Part shown: one piece after another, positions 56,500-64,000 of the stretch
How positions within the stretch are numbered: position 1 is the stretch's first letter
Layout: every line of letters starts with the position of its first letter
Notes under the pieces: model-generated
What the model was told of the DNA's origin: nothing
Seen by the model: only the letters and a program-made list of their open reading frames with translations
The model's database searches: none
Translations under genes and position numbers: made by a program
Origin: Caenorhabditis elegans
Lineage: Eukaryota > Nematoda > Chromadorea > Rhabditida > Rhabditidae
DNA length: 64,000 nt
Direction: 5' to 3'
NCBI RefSeq assembly: GCF_000002985.6
Contig: NC_003284.9
Span: forward strand, 13,206,001 to 13,270,000

Positions 56500-58507
56500 A
56501 TGGTAAAATCACGAGTGTGGGACTATTTTCTGAAACTTCAAGATGGCCGCAACAAATGCAATTTATGCAACAAAATTTTGGCGAGAGGGAGTAGAGGTAT
56601 AAATTTTCTTTGTTTAAAATAGTGTTTTTAATAAACATTGTTCCAGGTTCAACACATAACCTTATCAGTCATTTGACGCGAGTTCACCCAAAAGAATATG
56701 TTCTTCAAGAAGAGCCACCAGTTATGATAGCTCAGGAGGATTCTTCGGAATTCAGTTTTCAAAGTAACAATATGAAGACTGAAGATTTCACAATGCAATC
56801 ATTTTTTGAACCAGAATTCATGAAACTGTATAATGATAACAATATCACCAAGTCTATTATGGAAATGATTTGCATGGATTCAATGCCAATGACGACGACT
56901 GATCGAGCAGGATTCAAGCGATTTATGACAAGTGTATGTCCGGATTATGAGTTGAAAAGTCCCTCATCAATGATATCATACGAGTTGCCAAAATTGTATC
57001 AAGAGTACGAAGACCAACTAAGAATGGAATTGAATTTGGCTGAGCACGTTGTTCTCTCTGTTGACATTTGGTCCGACAAAGGTTCGATACAGGAGATGAT
57101 TGGAGTTACTGGAAACTTTTTGAAAAACGAGAAAGTAGTTCGTCGTACAATTGGAGTTATCAACTATCAAAAGGACGTACACAACGGAGTCTATGTTGCT
57201 GCTGAACTTGATAACCTGATGGCCCGGTTCAATTTAAATGGAAAAGTAGAAGTTGTCTGCAGAGATTACAATTCAATTGTAGAAAATGCATGTGACCATT
57301 TGAAAATTTCTTCAGTTAATTGCTTCAATCAACAGCTACATTTGGCAGCTTGTGAGGCAAAATCAAAAATTGGACAAATAAACAGAGTTTTGTTGAACTG
57401 CAAGCTACTTGTCAAAAATTTGAAAAACAGTTCTGTCACCTGGCAAACATCAGAGAAAATCCAAAGTTTAATGGAAATTCCAAATTTGTGCCTCAATCAT
57501 TGCTCAGACGAATGTTGGTGTTTCTTGCAAGAATTCTTTGGGAGGGTCATAGAATGCCAACAAGTGATTGAAGAACTTCAAAAACTGCAATCGAGCGATT
57601 GGGACCTTATGAGAGATGTCGTGGAAATTCTGGCACCACTTAGCAAGTTTTCTAAATTATCAGAGGTAAATTTGCTACTATCATCATTACCCCTCTATGT
57701 TTTTTTTCCAGTCAAAAGAGTCGTCTGCTTCAGTGATCATTCCATACTGTGATTATCTTGTGAAAGCATACGAATCAACACAAAATCAGCCGGAAGCATT
57801 TTTGGCAGTTAAAGAACACATGGAAAGAGAGCTGCACAAATACACATCTTGCCAGTACTTGAAATTTTCCACTCTACTTGATCCGCGATATAAGGTATAA
57901 CTTTAAAATATGAGAACAAGATTTGTTAAGTTGTATATTTCAGGATTTATATACAAACGACAGTGACACTTCCAATTTGATAAAGGCCATTGAAACTGAA
58001 TTTGAAACGATGGATTACAAAAACAGAACATTTGAAGAGATTTCTTCAGAATTGTGTGGACCAGCTCCAAAATCTCAGAAACTTGATTTTGACGCTTATA
58101 TACAGGTATTTAAAACTCAAAACATAGTTAAGTTAACAAATAAATTGCAGGAAAAAATTAAATCTCGCGGCAAACATAACGCATTAACTGGTGAAAAATT
58201 GACCGTGAGAATGGAAGTGACTCGATATCTCTCAACAGCCGTTGAAGATGTAACGCCTAGAGATTTCTGGCTAAACGATGTGACAAAAGCTTCTTATCCA
58301 AGACTTGCCAAATTCGCTCGACGTTTTATAATTTGTCCGACGGGATCTAGTGCAGCCGAGAAACTATTTTCAACAGATCGAGCGACTATGGATGAGTACA
58401 GAAATACTTTGTCTGATGAAAATTTGAAAATGCTCATTTTTTTGAACAAAAATATTTCTTCAATGACTGATCTTGAATTTGAAACAGAGCGGGACCTACA
58501 TGACTAA
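56500..58507 (+). CDS. BED zinc-finger / hAT-dimerisation protein
   Basis: Probably a domesticated hAT transposase (ZBED/DREF-like). Five exons, 56500-56596, 56647-57665, 57712-57894, 57944-58105 and 58151-58507, giving 605 residues. The N-terminal BED finger reads VWDYFLKL, CNLCNKIL, STHNLISHLTRVHP (C-x2-C ... H-x5-H). The central RNase H-like region has VVLSVDIWSD (first Asp position), VVCRDYNSIV and CFNQQLHLAACEA. The C-terminal hAT dimerisation domain reads YPRLAKFARRFIICPTGSSA, then AEKLFSTDRATMDEYR. Introns, an intact frame and no terminal inverted repeats within view argue for a host gene, not a live transposon. The 45-nt intron 58106-58150 has no in-frame stop, so its retention would add 15 residues. 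An AATAAA at 58569-58574 fits the 3' end. It may be K09A11.1; I am not certain. Confidence 0.85.
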
Positions 58508-58682
58508 TTATTGATCTAATGATTTTATTTATTTGTTACTGAAAATTTCTGATTTTTTTTTGTTTTCCAATAAAAATCTTTATACTTTTTGTTGCAAATT
58601 TTGTGTCTTTAAACGATAGGGCAATAAAAACTAGCGTTGGAAAATACCATGAAAAAATAAATCGAAAAAATCAAAAAAGAAA

Positions 58683-58766
58683 TCCGTCGAACCGGATTCG
58701 AACCAGTGACCTAAGGATACCCGCTGACTCTACAGTCCTCCGCTCTACCAACTGAGCTATCGACGG
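58683..58766 (-). tRNA. tRNA-Tyr (GTA) with intron
   Basis: Minus-strand cloverleaf. The acceptor CCGTCGA pairs with TCGACGG, the D arm is GCTC...GAGC, and the anticodon stem GAGGA pairs with TCCTT. The loop CTGTAG carries anticodon GTA and is interrupted after position 37 by about 11 nt. The T arm is ACTGG-TTCGAAT-CCGGT. An intron at this site is normal for eukaryotic tRNA-Tyr and requires tRNA splicing endonuclease. Confidence 0.94.
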
Positions 58767-59080
58767 CATGTGAACATGCAACACGCTCTGCGTAAAAGTT
58801 CTTGCCCCTTCTCCCACTCTCTCTCTCTCTCTCTCTTTTGCTTTCGTGCGGAGAAGCATGAAAGATAGAGCGGAGAGAAGAAGCGTGAAAAGTGCCGGCG
58901 GCTTTCATGTGCTTGCTGACTAGAAAAGAGCAGTGGCTATTTTCTAGTTAGATAAATTGAATATTGTGAAAATGGTTTAATAAATGCACCACTGTACAAG
59001 AAAAAGCTTATTGAAATTCATCTTTAAAACTACATATATTATACATTGTTCATTTTTATTCAAAAACAAAGATCAGTAGT
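58767..59080. other. Spacer with GA/CT tract
   Basis: Holds a CT dinucleotide run near 58818-58838 (GA on the minus strand, just upstream of the tRNA) and the 3' region of the P450 gene, including a minus-strand AATAAA at 59055-59060. Confidence 0.5.
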
Positions 59081-61338
59081 TTAAAATTGAGGAATAATAT
59101 TACAAGTGTAAGGTTTAGCGGTTAAAACAACTCCCCAATCTGGAGTCAAGTCAATATTAGAAGTGGCAACAAACTCATACTTCTGAATTAGTGCACTGAA
59201 AATCAGGAATAGTTCCATTCTTGCAAGCCCTTCTCCAACACAGTTTCTTTTTCCAATACTAAAGGGGATCGTTTTTTCAAGAACAGCCTGAAATACAAGA
59301 CACATTTTTTAAAATTCAATTTCCTAATTCATGCTCTACCTTATCAAACGTTTTCCCATCGGATTGTAAGTAGCGGCTTGGATTGAATGTTTCTGGATCT
59401 TCAAACACTGTGTCATTTCTCATCACTGACCACAATTGCGCAAAAACTAATGAACCAGCTGGAACTCTGTTTCCGTGAATTTCAGTTTCCTCTTTGCCTG
59501 AAAATGCACAAGTTGACTTTGAAAAAAAAAACAGTATCCAAAAATGAACATCTTACACTGATGAGACCCCAAGAAAGGAATCATGTTAGAACATCGCTGC
59601 ACTTCATGGATCACTGCTTGAGTATATGGCATATTTGGTTTATCTGACATTGATGGCAAACGTGCTGTTCCAACATTGTCCAGTATTTCTTTTCTGACTT
59701 TATCTTGAACTTCTGGATATTTCATCATAAATGCCAAATGCCAGCGAAGAGAATTTGATGTGGTCTCCATGCCAGCTAACCAAAAATCGAGAACTGTTGC
59801 ACACAAGTTTGTAATACTGAAATAGTGATTATATTTAGTTTTAGAGAATAAGCAAATACAAACTCAAGTCCAGGATTTCCCGTTTGCTTCATCTGTTGCA
59901 TGTAAGCGTGGACAAAATTTTCAGGTTCACTCTCCCCATCGTATTTTTTCACTTGCGTAGCTACTTCTTCTTCGATAAATGTATGGTACTGAAAATCTCA
60001 CTCAATTTCTACTTAAGTAATAACTAATATAATTCAACTCACCGAAGATATATTATTTTTAATGTTGTGATATCCGATATCTCCAACTATCGGAACATGT
60101 TTCAACCATGGAAACGCAGAAACCAATAGTGGCATTTTTCCTTGAAGATGCCTCAGATGTTTATCGACAATTTTAACAAACGTCTTGAATTTCTCCGAGT
60201 CTTCATATTTGTAATGAAAACCGAACAGTGTTTCATTGATCACGTTTCCCACACAAAGTTGAATTGGCCAAAAAACGTCGACGTTTTTCTTATCATTAAT
60301 GTTTTCCAGTTGAATAAGCATTTCGTGAACCGAACGGATTACTTGTTCTTCCATCAAATTTCTCCCTAAACCAAAGTCACGAAGGATTTTCAAGGAAGTT
60401 CTTCTCTGAAGTCGCCAGTGGTCACCATCCGAGGCAAGAATACCAGTGTGATCGTGAACTGGCAGAAGGGTTTCCGGAGAACGGTGAGCTCGGTAAGTGA
60501 ATGTGTCACCTGAAGAACTTATACAGTTATACTTAAAGCGTTTAAATAATTGATGGAATATTGGAAAAGTTTGTAGTTTTTAATGGGTTAACCGGTATAA
60601 AGTAAAGCTTTCTACGAAAAATCTGTCAGTTTTGCAAAGCTTGAAAAATAGTCTTGCAGCCTCTTATAGTCTTGTAACTTCTATCAGTCTTGCACCCCTA
60701 CGGACCGATTGGAAATTAGTTTTGTTTGCAATACAAATAGAGTAAATACTGTAAATTATACCACAATTAAACAGTTGATAATTTACAACTTTTTTACTAC
60801 TCCCTATGCTGATTCAAAGTTTATTAACAGAAACCCCAATTTTTTTGAAAATAAACTGCTACAAACAATGTGTCTCTAGAGATATGTTTTTGTAACTTGA
60901 TTTTTTTTGTTGGAAAATGATCAAGTTTTTGTATTTTTTAAAATATTTTTAATTATATTCTATAATGTTTCATAAATTTATATTATTGAAACGTTGAGAT
61001 TTTTATTTTTAAATTTTATTTAAAACACACCTTGATTAACAAATGCATCTTTTATATGCTCATAATCAGTCAACACAATTGCCGGAAATGGAATCCATAT
61101 GGTAAAACATGGCCCATAGGTTTTAGATAAAACGTCAAAATACTTTTGAACATTGTCTGGAGGGAACTGAAATATTTTATTTAGAACAACTTTCCCCCTA
61201 TGCCACTGGACAAACCTGGTGAATATTACCAATGAATGGAAGAGGTAGTGGTCCTTTTGGATATTTACTCACTTTCCAGTAAAAATGAAAAACATAAAAA
61301 ATAATAAAAATTACAAAGGCTAAAATGAAGACTGACAT
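59081..61338 (-). CDS. cyp-14A1: Cytochrome P450, CYP14A-like (first of tandem pair)
   Basis: Microsomal monooxygenase of the nematode CYP2-like clan, likely in xenobiotic or lipid metabolism. Seven exons from high to low: 61216-61338, 61031-61166, 60043-60509, 59864-59988, 59557-59816, 59340-59497 and 59081-59287, giving 491 residues. An N-terminal membrane anchor (FILAFVIFIIFYVFHFYWK) precedes the proline-rich hinge YPKGPLPLPFIGN. The C helix has WRLQRR, the I helix DFWLAGMETTSNSLRW, the ExxR motif HEVQR, and the haem loop PFSIGKRNCVGEG, with the ligand Cys near residue 438. All key residues are intact. The 521-nt intron 2 contains a decayed copy of the MITE seen at 49.3 kb. CYP14A assignment and number come from the local map (hpl-1 and unc-9 neighbourhood) and are tentative. 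Confidence 0.85.
60640..60757. mobile_element. Decayed relative of the 49.3-kb MITE
   Basis: Contains TAGTCTTGCAGCCTCTTATA, then GTCTTGCACCCCTACGGACC, close to the internal repeats at 49284-49335 and 49530-49600. It ends with AATAGAGTAAATACTGTA, a degraded form of the AATAGAGGAAATACGGTA terminus. The left terminus is not recognisable. It lies in intron 2 of the first P450 gene. Confidence 0.65.
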
Positions 61339-61604
61339 TTTAACCTCTCAAATCTATTTCCCAATTGTCCCAAATAACTTCTCCCTGATTGTTTTATAAG
61401 GCCGTTCTAATATGATAACAATTGCGTCATTGTTGACAGACCAACCTTCACATTCAAAAGACACAATATGGTTTGTGAATGAGGGAATATTTGAACTAGA
61501 CTGTCGGGAAAATGAAACAATGAACTTGAATTTCTCAATGTATGAATCTCAAGAAATGAATAATAATTCAATCGTTTATTTACAGCGTTCAAGTGAAGTT
61601 GGGT

Positions 61605-63673
61605 TTAAGCAGCCTGAGGAACTAGCTCGCATATGTATGGCTTTGTGGTGAGGACTGCTCCGCAGACCGGTTTGACATCAATATTAGTTTTTGGAATGAA
61701 CTCGTATTTTTGGATCAATGCACTAAAAATCAAGAAGAGCTCCATGCGGGCCAATCCTTCTCCAACGCAATTTCGCTTTCCGACACTGAAGGGAATTGTT
61801 CGTTCTAATACAGACTGAAATAAAATTTTAATTGAACGAAATACTTCAACTATTGATTGTATTTTACCTTATTTATTGTTTTTCCATCGGCCATTAAATA
61901 TCTATCAGGGTTGAATTTAGAGCTCTCTTCGAAAACTGGGTCATTTTTCAGAACTGACCAAATTTGTGCAAATACAAGGGTACCAGTTGGTATTTTCTTC
62001 CCTTTAAGTAGAATGTCATCTCGGTCTGTAACAAATTGATCATACTGAATACAACAATTGTACACAAAGTTACTTGTATGAGTCCCAAGAATTGGTATCA
62101 TGTTTGAGCATCTTTGAACTTCATGGATGACTGCTTGAGTGTACGGCATATTTGGTTTGTCTGACATTGATGGTAATCTAGCAGTTCCTACATTATCAAG
62201 TATTTCCTTCCGGACTTTATCTTGAATTTCTGGATATTTCATCATGAATGCCAAATGCCAGCGGAGAGAGTTAGAAGTGGTTTCCATTCCAGCCAGCCAG
62301 AAATCGATAACTGATGCACATAGGTTGTTCATGCTGAAATTGAAAAATGTATCAAATGGATACGAACATTGAAAAAAAAGTAAACAATTTGGGATGGAAC
62401 GAGAATTCGACTCACTCAAGATTTGGATTTCCACTTTGTTTCATTTGTTGCATGTATGCATGCACAAAGTTTTCTGGTTCGCTTTCTCCATCATAATGTT
62501 TGATCTGGCTGGTCACTTCATCATTAATAAATTCTTGATACTGAAAATAAAATTATTCCCATTTTTTCGACTTATCTGTTTTTAAAATTTACCGACTGAA
62601 TGTTCTTTTTGATTCTGTGATATCCTAGCTCTCCAATTACTGGGAAATGTTTTAACCATGGGAAAGCTGACATGAGAAAGATCGTCTTTCCTTGTACGGT
62701 TTTCAAGTGCTTATCTAGAACTTTCACAAATGTCTCAAACTTCTTAGAATCCTCATATTTGTAATGGTAACTGAAGAGGCTCTCGTTGATGACATTTCCA
62801 ACACAAAGTTGAATCGGCCAAAACATGTCAACATTCTTCTTATCAGCAATACGCTCAAGTTGTGCAAGCATTTCGTGGACTGATCTCATGACTTGTTCTT
62901 CCATCAAATTTCTGCCTAAACCAAAGTCGCGAAGAATTTTCAAAGCAGTTCTTCTCTGAAATCTCCAATTGTCTCCATTCGAAAACAAGACTCCTGTGTT
63001 CAGGTGAGGCTGGAGCAAAGTTTCTGGTGGTCGATCAGCACGGTAAATAAAGGCGTCACCTGTAAATCGGTTAAGTTCATGAAAATGTCTAGAAAACAAA
63101 AGAAAATTGATCAATGCTTAATTTAGGGAATTCAGCATCGGAAAAAATCCCGTGCAAATTTAAAGTTGGACTTTTTTATTGAGGTGCATATTTTGAATAT
63201 AACAGAAGAATTCGATGGATATAAATTTAATAATATTTCTAATATTCAAATGATTAACATTTTGCCCTGCTAAAAATTGTTGTCACTTGAAAATGCAGCA
63301 TACCAGTGTGTAAAAAACACAAAACGTCATACTGTTTATAATTGCATTATAACTAAACACTTTTACCTTGTGTTACAAACGCTTCTTTTACGTGTTCGTA
63401 GTCTGTTAGAACGATTGCAGGGAGTGGTGTCCATAATGTGAAGCATGGCCCATAAGTTTTTGACAAGTCATCTAAGTACTCTTGGATGTTCTCGGAGGGA
63501 ATCTAAAAAGATAACGGGAAGTTATTTAACAACTATTTTAGCACGCAAACCTGCAAAATATTTCCAATGAATGGGAGTGGAAATGGCCCTTTCGGATATT
63601 TGCTCACTTTCCAGTAAAAATAGGCAATATAAACTGTGATAGAAACTAGAAAAGCAACTATCAGAATACTCAT
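61605..63673 (-). CDS. cyp-14A2: Cytochrome P450, CYP14A-like (second of tandem pair)
   Basis: Paralogue of the preceding gene, same strand, start codon to next stop separated by 266 bp. Seven exons from high to low: 63551-63673, 63367-63502, 62593-63059, 62416-62540, 62074-62333, 61868-62025 and 61605-61814, giving 492 residues. Exon lengths (123, 136, 467, 125, 260, 158) equal those of the neighbour, and only the last exon differs (210 against 207). Motifs are anchor LIVAFLVSITVYIAYFYWK, YPKGPFPLPFIGN, DFWLAGMETTSNSLRW, HEVQR, and a haem loop reading PFSVGKRNCVGEG. The C terminus is KPYICELVPQAA. Intact and presumably functional. The symbol is inferred from order. Confidence 0.85.
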
Positions 63674-64000
63674 TTTCGTTTCAATGAAAAGTCAATTGAT
63701 CAAACTCTTCAAGTTGTTCTTTTTATAACAGTTTTTGAATTGTTATCGCCGCGTCCACCGACAGTCACATATAATACTTTTACTACAAAGGCCGCGGCCA
63801 GAACAAAGATTTTACACGTGAAAGTGAAGATGGAAAAGATTAAATACAAAATGTCTATTAGTGTCAAAATAGGAACAACAGCTACAATTACTAATTGTTT
63901 GTTTGAAATTCACTAATTAGGTTAGAACACTGAATATTTTTATGACACTTTTGTGATGTTTGTAATACCAGAAATTTAAGATATTGTTTTGAATAAAGTC
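63674..64000. other. Upstream region of the second P450 gene
   Basis: Likely promoter of the minus-strand P450 gene. No coding exon. A TTATCG (CGATAA on the minus strand) GATA-type site at 63742-63747 is compatible with intestinal expression but is weak evidence. Confidence 0.4.

Noticed and set aside
58671-58908. Two minus-strand frames of 62-65 codons
   Set aside because: They translate the tRNA-Tyr gene and the adjacent GA repeat.

Overview
The window is Caenorhabditis elegans nuclear DNA, almost certainly chromosome X. It is AT-rich, has short introns with TTTTCAG-type acceptors, and contains three genes I recognise outright: unc-9 (innexin), asp-4 (cathepsin D-like protease) and hpl-1 (HP1-like). 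The placement on X rests on those identities. I rebuilt gene models exon by exon from splice signals and reading phase. For every multi-exon model given here, exon lengths sum to a multiple of three.

Layout. 1-6.4 kb is mostly non-coding DNA with pyrimidine-rich blocks and a possible small secreted-protein gene (1.33-2.05 kb). 6.4-9.8 kb is unc-9 (+). 11.1-12.9 kb is a seven-membrane-segment class B/adhesion-like receptor (+), facing asp-4 (13.1-15.4 kb, -) tail to tail with 143 bp between stop codons. 17.0-20.7 kb holds three intronless SKP1-related genes (all -; skr-19, skr-20 and skr-21 by my assignment). 22.7-26.3 kb is a GT49/LARGE-like glycosyltransferase (-). 28.3-34.9 kb is the most novel stretch: four small genes of one unnamed family. 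Three end in the same Cys/Pro module, carried on one exon that starts at the same phase-0 M|Y junction, and the fourth resembles only the N-terminal part. 35.1-36.3 kb is a divergent CK1-like kinase (-). 36.57-38.8 kb is a 108-bp tandem repeat of about 19-21 units. 39.4-40.8 kb is hpl-1 (+). 42.1-43.2 kb is a Cys-rich secreted candidate (-). 46.0-50.0 kb is a nuclear hormone receptor (+). 51.6-51.9 kb is a small-ORF candidate (-). 53.3-55.0 kb is a secreted DOMON/FRRS1-like protein (+). A tRNA-Thr (+) and a Helitron-like fragment follow. 56.5-58.5 kb is a BED-finger/hAT-dimerisation gene (+), then an intron-containing tRNA-Tyr (-). 59.1-63.7 kb is a pair of tandem cytochrome P450 genes (-) with near-identical exon architecture.

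These are independent nematode genes, not an operon. They cover gap junctions, lysosomal proteolysis, ubiquitin-ligase adaptors, glycosylation, heterochromatin, nuclear receptor signalling and detoxification. Local duplication dominates the layout: the SKR trio, the P450 pair, the four-member module family and the 108-bp array. Mobile remnants include a hAT-type MITE with an 8-bp target duplication, a TA-flanked MITE in an NHR intron and the Helitron-like piece. Long C-tracts (15 and 17 nt) are a further feature.
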